Part shown: in pieces, positions 54,678 to 63,239 of the stretch
Layout: every line of letters starts with the position of its first letter
How positions within the stretch are numbered: the stretch's first letter is position 1
Origin: Novosphingobium piscinae
GTDB taxonomy: Bacteria > Pseudomonadota > Alphaproteobacteria > Sphingomonadales > Sphingomonadaceae
Direction of reading: 5' to 3'
Assembly: GCF_014230355.1 (NCBI RefSeq)
Contig: NZ_JACLAX010000003.1
Span: 124,001 to 188,000, forward strand
Length of the DNA stretch: 64,000 bases
Position numbers and translations under genes: made by a program
Notes under the pieces: model-generated
Database searches by the model: none
Told to the model about the DNA's origin: nothing
Seen by the model: only the letters and a program-made list of their open reading frames with translations

Positions 54678-56555
54678 CTAGACCGCGACCGCCTCGAGCG
54701 CTTCGCTCGCGGCCAGCCATTCGCCTTCCGCCGCGGCGATCCGGTCCTCGAGCTCGGCCCGGCGCTTCATCAGCTCGGTCATGGTCAGCTTCGCCAGGGC
54801 TGGCTGAGCCGCCTTGGGATCGAACATCGCCTGGTCGATCGCGCTGCGCTCGGCGGTGAGCCTTTCGAGCTGCTGCTCGGCGGCGCGAGCCTGCTTGCGC
54901 AGCTCCTGGCTCTTCTCACGCGCTTCGGCGGCAGCCTTGCGCTGGTCCTTCTTGTTGACCCCGCGGGCCGCGCCCTCGTCGCGCGCGGCGACCGGATCCT
55001 TGGCGAGAACGAAGCCGATGTAGTCCTCGATCGACCCGTCGAAGTCACGCGCAGTGCCCTGGTCGACCAGCACCAGCCGGTCGGCGGTCATCTCGAGCAT
55101 GTGGCGATCGTGGCTGACGATGACCACGGCACCGGAATAGGCGTTGAGCGCCTGTACCAGCGCCTCGCGCGCATCGACATCGAGGTGGTTGGTCGGCTCG
55201 TCGAGGATCAGCAGGTGCGGCGCGTCGCGGGTGATCAGCGCCAGCGCCAGGCGGGCGCGCTCACCCCCGGACAGCTTGCCGACCTCGGTGGTCGCCTTGG
55301 GCCCGGCGAAGCCGAACCGGCCGAGCTGGGCCCGCACTGCCGCCGGACTGGCGCCCTTCATCGCCACGGTCATGTGCTGGAGCGGCGTTTCGCCCGGATC
55401 GAGCTCCTCGACCTGGTACTGGGTGAAGTAGCCCACCTTCATCCGGCTGCTGGCGGCCATGCTCCCGGCCATCGGCGTGAGCTGCGCGGCGAGCAGCCGC
55501 GCCAGCGTGGTCTTGCCGTTGCCGTTGCGGCCAAGCAGGGCAATGCGGTCATCCGGGTCGATCCGCAGGTTGAGCCGGCGCAGGATCTCGGTCTCGCCGT
55601 AGCCGGCCGAGGCGAGGTCCAGCGTGATCAGCGGGGGGCGCAGCTCGTCGGGGTTGGGGAAGTCGAAGCTCAGGCTCGGATCATCGATCAGTTCGGCGAT
55701 CGGCTGGAGCTTGGCCAGCGCCTTGGCCCGCGACTGCGCCTGCTTGGCGGTCGAGGCTCGCGCCGAATTGCGGGCGATGTAGTCCTGCAGGCGCTCGCGC
55801 TCGGCCTTCTGCTTCTCGCGCGCCGAGGCGATCTGCGCCTGGCGCTCGGCCCGCTGGCGCTCGAAGGCGTCGTAGCCACCGGGATAGAGCGTGAGCTTGC
55901 CACCGGACAGGTGGAGGATGTGATCGACCACGTTGTTGAGGAAGTCGCGCTCGTGGCTGACCAGCAGGATGGTTGCCGGATAGGACCGCAGGAAGTCCTC
56001 GAGCCACAGCACCGCCTCGAGATCGAGATGGTTCGACGGTTCGTCCAGCAGCAGCAGGTCGGGCTGCGAGAACAGCAGGGCCGCCAGCGCGACGCGCATT
56101 CGCCAGCCGCCCGAGAAGCTATCGAGCGGCCGGTGCTGGGCCTCTTCGTCGAAGCCGAGTCCGACGAGGATCCGGGCTGCGCGCGAGGGCGCCGCGTGGG
56201 CCTCGATCGCGATCAGCCGGTCGTGGACTTCAGCCAGCCGCTGGGGATCGCTGCACGCCTCGCTCTCGACCATCAGCGCGGCACGCTCGGTGTCCGCGGC
56301 CAGTACGGTCTCGAATGGAGTAGCCTGCCCGGCCGGCGCCTCCTGGGCGATGTAGCCGATGCGGCTGCCGCGCGGCATGGCCGCTTCGCCGCCATCCGGC
56401 TCGAGCTGCCCGGCGACCACCCGCACCAGGGTTGACTTGCCGGCGCCATTGCGGCCGATCAGCCCGACCCGCCCGCGCGGGGGCAGCTTGGCCGTGGCCC
56501 CGTCAAGGATGGTGCGGCCACCGAGACGGACGGTGATGTCGGAAAGGTTGAGCAT
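54678..56555 (-). CDS. ABC-F family ATPase (Uup/YheS-like)
   Basis: A 625-residue twin-ATPase protein without transmembrane segments. Walker A motifs GRNGAGKST (near residue 38) and GRNGNGKTT (near 340), the signature SGGWRMRVALA and LSGGERARLALA, and the paired Walker B LLLDEPSNHLD and LILDEPTNHLD mark the ABC-F class. A charged linker and a C-terminal coiled coil follow. ABC-F proteins act on ribosomes in translation or antibiotic protection, so this is not a transporter. ATG at 56555. Confidence 0.92.
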   Translation of the reverse strand: MLNLSDITVRLGGRTILDGATAKLPPRGRVGLIGRNGAGKSTLVRVVAGQLEPDGGEAAMPRGSRIGYIAQEAPAGQATPFETVLAADTERAALMVESEACSDPQRLAEVHDRLIAIEAHAAPSRAARILVGLGFDEEAQHRPLDSFSGGWRMRVALAALLFSQPDLLLLDEPSNHLDLEAVLWLEDFLRSYPATILLVSHERDFLNNVVDHILHLSGGKLTLYPGGYDAFERQRAERQAQIASAREKQKAERERLQDYIARNSARASTAKQAQSRAKALAKLQPIAELIDDPSLSFDFPNPDELRPPLITLDLASAGYGETEILRRLNLRIDPDDRIALLGRNGNGKTTLARLLAAQLTPMAGSMAASSRMKVGYFTQYQVEELDPGETPLQHMTVAMKGASPAAVRAQLGRFGFAGPKATTEVGKLSGGERARLALALITRDAPHLLILDEPTNHLDVDAREALVQALNAYSGAVVIVSHDRHMLEMTADRLVLVDQGTARDFDGSIEDYIGFVLAKDPVAARDEGAARGVNKKDQRKAAAEAREKSQELRKQARAAEQQLERLTAERSAIDQAMFDPKAAQPALAKLTMTELMKRRAELEDRIAAAEGEWLAASEALEAVAV

Positions 56556-56600
56556 GCTGCGCGCCTAGCAGGAACCTGCCGATGGCAAAAGGCGGCGTGG

Positions 56601-57251
56601 TCAGAGCAGCCGGGGCGTCTCGCCCAGCCCTGCGGTCGGCGGGGTGCGGCCGCTGCGCCGTGCGGCCCAGGGTTCGCGGCTGCGGTCGATTTCCAGCCGG
56701 CCGGGGTAGGTGCGGCACAGCGCCAAGGCTGCGGCGGCATCACCGTCCAGCCAGGTCGCCCAATCCTCCGGGGACAGCACCAGGGGCATACGATCGTGGC
56801 TCTCCGCCACCTGCGCCGCGGCATCGACCATGACCATGCTATAGGCTGCCCCCCACTCCGCCGTGTCACGCCACAGCCCGGCGAGGGCGAATGGCCTGTC
56901 CCCCGGCAGCGCGTACCAGGTGCGGGTCATCCGCCCGGGCTCGCCCTCCGCCTCGGCCCAGGCGCTGGCGGGGATCAGGCAGCGCCGGTGGCGGAAGCTG
57001 TCGTGCCAGAATGCGCCGAGCAGCTTGTCGGACCTGGCGTTGTTGACCGGTCGGGGCTTGCGCGGCCGGCCTGAACCCCCGGCCAGGGCCAGGGGGAAAC
57101 CCCAAGTCATCGCGCGAAGGTGACCGCCGCTCACGACCAGTCCCGGATAGCCCGGGTAGACCTCAGCCGGGACATTGGCCGTGACGGGCGCAACCCGGAA
57201 CAGTCCGGCGACCTCGTCGGCAGGATGGCGCATCTTGTAGAGGTTGCACAC
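56601..57251 (-). CDS. SOS response-associated peptidase (HMCES/YedK family)
   Basis: A 216-residue protein. The catalytic cysteine is at position 2 (MCNLYKMR), exposed after removal of the initiator. NNARSDKL near 70, the RRCLIPASAWAEAEG motif near 87 and the SHDRMPLVL histidine near 147 complete the active site that crosslinks to abasic DNA. GTG start at 57251. Confidence 0.93.
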   Translation of the reverse strand: MCNLYKMRHPADEVAGLFRVAPVTANVPAEVYPGYPGLVVSGGHLRAMTWGFPLALAGGSGRPRKPRPVNNARSDKLLGAFWHDSFRHRRCLIPASAWAEAEGEPGRMTRTWYALPGDRPFALAGLWRDTAEWGAAYSMVMVDAAAQVAESHDRMPLVLSPEDWATWLDGDAAAALALCRTYPGRLEIDRSREPWAARRSGRTPPTAGLGETPRLL

Positions 57252-57420
57252 CGCGCCAGTCTGACCGCCTCCGACACGGAGTCAACAGGCCCTTGCGGCG
57301 GGCCTACGCGGTCCTCCGAGGATCTCCGCAGCATGGCTTCCGAAGACAGTTAACCATGCGAATAGACAGGAATTTCAGCCTTGGGCGCTAGTCTGACAGC
57401 AGGAGAAAAGTTGCAGTGTC

Positions 57421-59376
57421 GTGAAAAGAATAGGCAAATCGCTGCGCAAGCTGCTTGCAACCTATCGTCTCCGCACGGACGATCGCGATCTCTTGCGCGC
57501 TCAGTTCCTCGAACTGCTGCGCCACATCCCGCTGCTGTACGCGATCCTGTCAGCCAATGTCATCGCGGTCGCCATTGCCGCCTCGCACATCGATTCCTTC
57601 TGGCTGACCCGGGTCATTCCGGTGGCCTTCTGCGCCTTCTGCCTGACCCGGGCGATCTGGTGGTGGCGTCGGCGCTTCGGCCATTTCAACGACGCCACGA
57701 TCCGCCGGCTGATGGTCAGCACCAGCCTGATCGCCTCGCTGCTTGCCGCGGCAGTGGTCGGCTGGGTCATGGTGCTGTTCCCCTTCGGCAACCTGTCCGA
57801 CCACAATCACCTGGTGTTCTTCGTCGCGATCACGCTGATCGCCTGCGTGTTCTTTCTCATGCCGGTGCGCTCGGCCGCGCTCAGCGTGGCCTCGATCGGG
57901 ATCGTTCCCAGCATTCTCGCCTTCCTCCTTGCCGACGGCGGGCGGATGTGGGTGGAGGCCTCGATCCTGGCCTTTGTCGGGCTGGGCATGGTCCACGTGC
58001 TCAACCGCTACAATCGCTCGTTCGCCGAACTGATCTACTCGCAGCGCGACCTGCGCAACCGACAGCTCGAGACCGAGCGGCTGAGCGAGGAGAACCGCCG
58101 CATCGCCCTGACCGACGCGCTCAGCGGCCTGCCCAACCGGCGCGCGCTGATCGCCCGGCTCGAAGACATCCACCGCCGCTCGACCCAGAACGCGGTAAGC
58201 GTGGCGATCCTGTTCGTCGATCTCGACGGGTTCAAACAGATCAACGACAACTTCGGTCACGAACTGGGCGATACGATCATCCGCCGGGTCAGCGACGAGT
58301 TCGCCCGGCTCCTGCCCGAGCAGGCCGTGCTGTTCCGCATGGGTGGCGACGAATTCTCCATCCTGTTCGAGGGCCCCGGCGCAGCCACCCTGGCGATGGA
58401 GGTGGCCGGCGCGATCCTCACCTGGCTGGGCCTGCCGCTGCGGCTCGCGGCACACGAATTCCAGCTGGGTGCCAGCATCGGCATGGCCAGCAGCGAGGAC
58501 GACGCGGTCGATCCCTACGAGCTGCTGCGCCGCGCCGATACCGCGATGTACCGGGCCAAGGCCGAGGGCGGCAACGGCGCCCAGGCCTATACCCCGGACA
58601 TGGATCTGGGCCGCGAGTGGCGCCAGCAGGTCGAGGCCGAGATGCGCGGCGGGATCGACCGTGCGGAGTTCACCGTGCTCTACCAGCCGCTGGTCGAGGC
58701 GCGCACAGGGAAGATCATCGCGGTCGAGGCCCTGGCCCGCTGGCCGGGCCGCCGCGGCGAGGAGCTGGGCCCGGGCGATTTCATCCCGGTGGCGGAATCG
58801 AGCGGCCTGATCCACCCGCTCGGCCTGCTGGTGCTGCGGCGGGCCTGTACAGAACTGGTCGGCCACGGGCAGCTCCGGCTCAACGTCAACGTCTCGCCCG
58901 CGCAGTTCCGTCACCCCCACTTCGAAAGCGAGGTGGCCGCGGTGCTGCACGAGACCGGCTTTCCTCCGGAACGTCTGCAGATCGAGATTACCGAAGGCTA
59001 TCTGATCGACCACCCGGCCCGGGCCAACCGCGCCATCGCCGCCTTCACCGACATGGGCGTGCAGGTGGTGCTCGACGATTTCGGCTCGGGCTTTGCGAGC
59101 ATCGGCTACCTGCGCCAGTTTCCGTTCAGCGGGATCAAGATCGACAAATCACTGGCCGTTGGCCTGGGCCGCGATCCCAAGGCATTGTTGCTGGTCACCG
59201 GCATGGTCCACCTGGCCAACGGGCTCGAGATGTCGGTCACCGCCGAGGGCATCGAGACCGAACAGCAGGCCGCCCTGTTCCGGCTGGCGGGCTGCCATGA
59301 GCTGCAGGGCTACTACTTCGGCATGCCCGCATCGCTCGCCGCAATCGAGCATCTTCCGATCCGGAGCGCGGCCTGA
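57421..59376 (+). CDS. membrane GGDEF-EAL cyclic-di-GMP protein
   Basis: A 651-residue protein: about six N-terminal transmembrane segments (residues 40-200), a GGDEF domain with intact GGDEF near residue 308 but no RxxD inhibitory site before it, and an EAL domain from about 425 with EALAR, NVNVSPAQF, EITEG, DDFGSG, KIDKS, EGIET and QGYYFG all intact. Both synthesis and hydrolysis of c-di-GMP look possible. The membrane region lacks a named sensor such as MHYT, so the signal is unknown. GTG start, with an AGGAG site about 14 bases upstream. Confidence 0.93.
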   Translation: MKRIGKSLRKLLATYRLRTDDRDLLRAQFLELLRHIPLLYAILSANVIAVAIAASHIDSFWLTRVIPVAFCAFCLTRAIWWWRRRFGHFNDATIRRLMVSTSLIASLLAAAVVGWVMVLFPFGNLSDHNHLVFFVAITLIACVFFLMPVRSAALSVASIGIVPSILAFLLADGGRMWVEASILAFVGLGMVHVLNRYNRSFAELIYSQRDLRNRQLETERLSEENRRIALTDALSGLPNRRALIARLEDIHRRSTQNAVSVAILFVDLDGFKQINDNFGHELGDTIIRRVSDEFARLLPEQAVLFRMGGDEFSILFEGPGAATLAMEVAGAILTWLGLPLRLAAHEFQLGASIGMASSEDDAVDPYELLRRADTAMYRAKAEGGNGAQAYTPDMDLGREWRQQVEAEMRGGIDRAEFTVLYQPLVEARTGKIIAVEALARWPGRRGEELGPGDFIPVAESSGLIHPLGLLVLRRACTELVGHGQLRLNVNVSPAQFRHPHFESEVAAVLHETGFPPERLQIEITEGYLIDHPARANRAIAAFTDMGVQVVLDDFGSGFASIGYLRQFPFSGIKIDKSLAVGLGRDPKALLLVTGMVHLANGLEMSVTAEGIETEQQAALFRLAGCHELQGYYFGMPASLAAIEHLPIRSAA

Positions 59377-59445
59377 CCACGGCCTTGACAGGTCTGTTCC
59401 GGGTTCACGGAAGCCGTCACGATCCAAGCCCTCCAGCGCATCGGC

Positions 59446-61368
59446 TCAGAAATCGGCGATGATCGAACCCGTCAGCCGGCGCGGGGCGTTGGTCCTGAAA
59501 CCGCCTCCCCCGGACACTCGCCAACCGAATACGTCAGTCAGGTTGGCGAGTTTCACGCGCAGGATCGCCGGGCTGGTGCCGATCTTGAAGCGATAGCGCG
59601 CCGCGAGGTCGGCGGTGAGACGCTGGGGAATGGAAAACCGGTTCAGCGCATCGGCTTCCCGTCGCCCCTCGAACAGCAGGCGCAGATCCACCGACCAGCG
59701 CTTTTGCCCGGCCGGCATCCAGTCGACGCTGGCGTCGATCAACGTCCGGGTCCGGCCAATCGGCCGGCGCCCCAGGCGGCCATCGGCCACCGCCTCGCCG
59801 GTCACCTGAGCGTCCATGAACACGGCGCCAGCTACAAAGCTCAGTCCGCTGACCGGCTTGCCCGACAGCGAAAGCTCATAACCCTGATGCTGCACTTCGC
59901 CGAGGATCTTGAAGAATCCGTCGCTCCGGTCGATCTCGAAATAGGGTTTGCGCAGGTCAAACCAGGACGCCACGAAGCGGATGCTGCGCGACAGGGCCAG
60001 GCGCAGCCCGGCTTCGAACTGCCTGGTGCGCAGGGCCGGAAGCACCTCGTTGGCGTTGACCGCGTTGAGCGGCGCGCTGCCGGTTTCTTCAAGGCCGCGG
60101 GTGGTGGCCGTGTAGAGAGTCAGGCTGCCGTTCAGCTTCAGAGCCAGCGCCCCATTCCACAGCCAGTTGCGGTCACGGCGCGAAAAACTGGGCAGGTCGG
60201 GGCTGTCGATCGCCTTGCGGTAGTCGCTGCGGGTCACCCCAAGGTTCAGTTCGCCGCGATCCTGCCAGACCAGGTCATAACCCACCGAGGCCATGGTCTG
60301 CCGCACCCGATCGTCGGTCAGGACCCCATAGACCCTGACCGGCTCGGGCACGGGATCGGGCACACCGATCTCTCCCGGCCCGATCGCGGCCAGATCGAAA
60401 CCACCATAGCGGGCGTCGACGGTCCGCCCCCGAACGGAGGCGATCAGGCGATGGCGGCGCGGGCCATCGCGCCAGTCACGCGACACCCGCGCTTCGCCGG
60501 ACCAGGACACATAGGACTGATCCCGCCCGGATTGGATGAAGCGCTGCCCAATCCCGTCCCGGTCAACGCGGGCAAACCAGGCCGAGGCAAAATCATCCTG
60601 GGTGAAGCTGCTGCGAAACAGGCCAGCTTCAACCTTCCAGCCGCCCCGCGTGGTCTTGGCCAGACCGCCGAAGTTCTGGCTGTGCCCGGATCGTAGAGCC
60701 CAGTCCTGCCCGAAGTAGCGGCGCCGCTTGATCTCCTTGGGCAAGTAGGGACCCGCCGTGTAGATCAGCGGGCCGGTTTCCTCGTCCCCGTAATCGTAGC
60801 GGCTGAAGAACACCGTCAGTTCTGAACGCGGCGCAGGCTGCCAGCGCAGGACGTTGCCATAGCTCACGAACCAGGCGTTGACGCCATCGGGATAGCGATC
60901 GTCGAAATAGCCGACAGCAGGATAGATCCCGAGGTTCGATGTCAGCGGAATGCCGGCCTCGAGGGTGGCGTCGACGCCGAAATAGTCCCCCGCATTGATC
61001 CGCGCAGTCACGATCGGTCGATCGCCGTTGGGACGGCGCAGGGTTGCATCGACAATGCCGGTGGGAGCCGGGAAAGGTTGCCCAAAGGCCGTCAGCCCGA
61101 CCTTGATGTCGCTTTCCGCGACGAACAGGTTGCTGATCCCGCCGGATTCATCGAAGTACAGCCCCTCGATCCGCGCGTTGCCCGCGTCATTGGCGGAAAA
61201 GCCGCGAACCTCCCCACTGGCATAGATCCCCACCGATTCACTGCCGACGCTCTTGCCGAAGCCATCGTCGGCGGCCGTTGCGGCGTTCTCTGCCGCGCGC
61301 TGCGCCTTCGCTGCGCTGGATGCCAGCGCGACGACGGCTATCAGCAGGACGCGCAGGTCCCTCAGCAC
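59446..61368 (-). CDS. TonB-dependent receptor
   Basis: A 640-residue outer-membrane receptor. After a signal peptide (VLLIAVVALASSAAKAQ) there is a short, divergent plug (IEGLYFDESGGISNLFVAESDIKVG) with no clear TonB box, then a beta-barrel with typical alternating aromatic strands ending RRLTGSIIADF. Length suits a small TBDR. The plug lacks standard motifs, so assignment rests on the overall pattern. GTG start overlapping the DUF1826 stop by 7 bases. Co-transcribed with DUF1826 below a Zur-like site, which suggests a zinc-related ligand, an inference only. Confidence 0.75.
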   Translation of the reverse strand: MLRDLRVLLIAVVALASSAAKAQRAAENAATAADDGFGKSVGSESVGIYASGEVRGFSANDAGNARIEGLYFDESGGISNLFVAESDIKVGLTAFGQPFPAPTGIVDATLRRPNGDRPIVTARINAGDYFGVDATLEAGIPLTSNLGIYPAVGYFDDRYPDGVNAWFVSYGNVLRWQPAPRSELTVFFSRYDYGDEETGPLIYTAGPYLPKEIKRRRYFGQDWALRSGHSQNFGGLAKTTRGGWKVEAGLFRSSFTQDDFASAWFARVDRDGIGQRFIQSGRDQSYVSWSGEARVSRDWRDGPRRHRLIASVRGRTVDARYGGFDLAAIGPGEIGVPDPVPEPVRVYGVLTDDRVRQTMASVGYDLVWQDRGELNLGVTRSDYRKAIDSPDLPSFSRRDRNWLWNGALALKLNGSLTLYTATTRGLEETGSAPLNAVNANEVLPALRTRQFEAGLRLALSRSIRFVASWFDLRKPYFEIDRSDGFFKILGEVQHQGYELSLSGKPVSGLSFVAGAVFMDAQVTGEAVADGRLGRRPIGRTRTLIDASVDWMPAGQKRWSVDLRLLFEGRREADALNRFSIPQRLTADLAARYRFKIGTSPAILRVKLANLTDVFGWRVSGGGGFRTNAPRRLTGSIIADF

Positions 61369-61949
61369 GGCAACGGAAAAGCCGCCTCACCGGTGCGCGA
61401 CGCCTCCAGCGGGGTATCGATCACCAGCACCAGTCGGCGCTCACCCGTATCGCCAACCGGGGGAGAACGGTGGAAGCAGGGTGGGTGTCCGTCGTGGAAG
61501 AGCCTGCCCTTGAACAGGGCGATGGTACCCGCCGGCAGTCGCTTGAGGTTCGCCTCGATCGGCTCGTGGCCGTGGGGGACATAATCAGTGCCGGGCCCGA
61601 AATAGGTCGTGATCAGGCGCACGTCGGTATAGTCGGCATGGATCTTGCGGCAGGCGTTGGTGTTGATCGCCTCAAGCCGGATGCGGACCTCGGATAGCCC
61701 CAGCAGCGCCGCAAAGCGGGCGACCAGCGCGCTGATATCATCGCGCAATGCAGCGGGCAGGTCGCCCAGTGCCGCAACCGCTGCTGCCAATGGACCCTCG
61801 CCCCGCCACTCGCGCGGCGCCGCCAGCGCAAGCGGCTGCGCAAGTGCCTCCAGTTCGGCAATCGCGCGGGGTTCGATCAGGATCGGCCGGTCAGGCAGCC
61901 TGATCTCCTGCCAGCGCGCCCCTTGCGTCGAAAGCGTAGCCACGGGCAT
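61362..61949 (-). CDS. DUF1826 domain protein
   Basis: A 195-residue protein with the DUF1826 core LEAINTNACRKIHADYTDVRLITTYFGPGTDYVPH near residue 97 and HDGHPPCFHRSPP near 155. Function unknown; in other proteobacteria such genes appear in zinc-starvation (Zur) loci, which fits the neighbours. ATG at 61949; the upstream TTG at 61973 adds eight residues. Overlaps the TonB-dependent receptor start. Confidence 0.82.
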   Translation of the reverse strand: MPVATLSTQGARWQEIRLPDRPILIEPRAIAELEALAQPLALAAPREWRGEGPLAAAVAALGDLPAALRDDISALVARFAALLGLSEVRIRLEAINTNACRKIHADYTDVRLITTYFGPGTDYVPHGHEPIEANLKRLPAGTIALFKGRLFHDGHPPCFHRSPPVGDTGERRLVLVIDTPLEASRTGEAAFPLPC

Positions 61950-62100
61950 GGCTTCATCCAGCCTTGGCGCCAATGAGGCACAGCGAGCCGCTCATCGGCG
62001 GCACAGATAACGTGATGGACTGCACAACACCTCCCAGGTCCGGACCGGCTGACCGCCGTTTCGCTGGCCTGCCCTTGCGCAAGAGCGAACGGCTCGTCAA

Positions 62101-62120
62101 TGCGATAATATAACATATCA
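62101..62120 (-). promoter_or_regulatory. Zur-like AT-rich palindrome
   Basis: TGATATGTTATATTATCGCA on the minus strand (plus TGCGATAATATAACATATCA) is a nearly symmetric AT-rich dyad in a GC-rich genome, with GATA and TATC outer arms. One half (GATATGTTATA) looks like alphaproteobacterial Zur sites. It lies about 150 bases upstream of the DUF1826 gene. Confidence 0.55.
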
Positions 62121-62208
62121 CTTCAGCCAGGGCTTGGCGGATCGCTCGGTTGCGGCGCCGGACGCCTTGGCAGGGGCGCGCCGCTGGCCTGTGCTGGCGC
62201 GTAGTGGG

Positions 62209-63135
62209 TCAGTCGCCCTTGGCCAGCATCCGCTGCAGCCAGCGACGGAAGCGCGCCACCAGCGGATCCGACCATCGCGCGCGACTGCACCGCAAGTAGT
62301 AGGCGCCGAGCTGCGCCGTGGCCCAGCTATCGCCGGCCGGTTCGACTGCGACCAGCGTTCCGCGGGCAAGGTCCTCGGCCACCAGGAACCGGTTGGCAAG
62401 CGCGATCCCCTGTCCCGAGCGGGCCGCCATAAGGGCCAGATGGGCCTGACCAAACCGGGCAGCAGGTGCGCGCAGTCCGTCGGCAGCCAACCCCTGCACG
62501 GCCAGCCACTGCAGCCATTCATCGCCTGCCCCCTCGTGCACCAGGGGTAGGCCCAGGATGTCGGCCCGGCGCTCGATCCCGCGCGGCAGGCCAGCCAGGA
62601 ACGCCGGGGCAGCGACCGGAAACACATCCGGCCGGGCGAGCAGTTCGGTCCGGACATTGGCAGGTTGCGACTTGGCCGCACCATCGGCGAGATAGCGAAT
62701 GTCGCCATCAACCTCGTCCTTGTCGAAGGCCGGTTCGGCATCGGTGGAATGAAGATCGACGAAGGCCGCCCCGGCCACTCCAGTGCGGCGCTGAAAATCA
62801 GGCAGGCGCGGCGCGAGCCAGTGCAACGAGAAACCGGCCGAGCACCAGATAGTGAGCGACCGTCCGCGTGCGCCAGTGAAGGCGGTCGTCGCGGCTTCAA
62901 GCTCGCTGATCGCTGCGGACACCTGGGCATGGTAACGACGGCCCGGCTCGGTCAGTTCACCAGTGCGGCGGTTGAACAGGGTTACCCCGAGGTGCTGCTC
63001 CAGCATGCCGAGGTGGCGACTGATGATCGCGTGGCTCAACCCCAGCTGGACGGCTGCCTTGCGAATGCCGCCGCTGCGTCCAACGACATCGAACGCACGC
63101 AGGGCGGCAAAAGGCGGCAACGGGGGCGGAGCCAT
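62209..63135 (-). CDS. LysR family transcriptional regulator (GcvA-like)
   Basis: A 308-residue LysR regulator: the winged helix-turn-helix LRAFDVVGRSGGIRKAAVQLGLSHAIISRHLGMLEQHLGVTLFNR (residues about 11-55) and an effector domain with LTIWCSAGFSLHWLAPRLPDFQ and GQGIALANRFLVAEDLARGTL as in GcvA-type members. Divergent from the gabT-like gene at 63240 with a 104-base gap, so it probably controls that gene. Confidence 0.9.
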   Translation of the reverse strand: MAPPPLPPFAALRAFDVVGRSGGIRKAAVQLGLSHAIISRHLGMLEQHLGVTLFNRRTGELTEPGRRYHAQVSAAISELEAATTAFTGARGRSLTIWCSAGFSLHWLAPRLPDFQRRTGVAGAAFVDLHSTDAEPAFDKDEVDGDIRYLADGAAKSQPANVRTELLARPDVFPVAAPAFLAGLPRGIERRADILGLPLVHEGAGDEWLQWLAVQGLAADGLRAPAARFGQAHLALMAARSGQGIALANRFLVAEDLARGTLVAVEPAGDSWATAQLGAYYLRCSRARWSDPLVARFRRWLQRMLAKGD

Positions 63136-63239
63136 ACTGGTAACCTAGCGTTACCACCGCCGCCGTGCAAGGCGCCTCCCTCAGGCCGGGACAACACCAT
63201 AGAAACGGAGCCTTTCAGCGACAGCGGAAGGCGCATCCG

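Noticed and set aside
62071..62086. The CTTGCGCAAG palindrome near the Zur-like site as a second operator.
   Set aside because: Only ten bases, GC-rich and common by chance in this composition; no partner site was seen.
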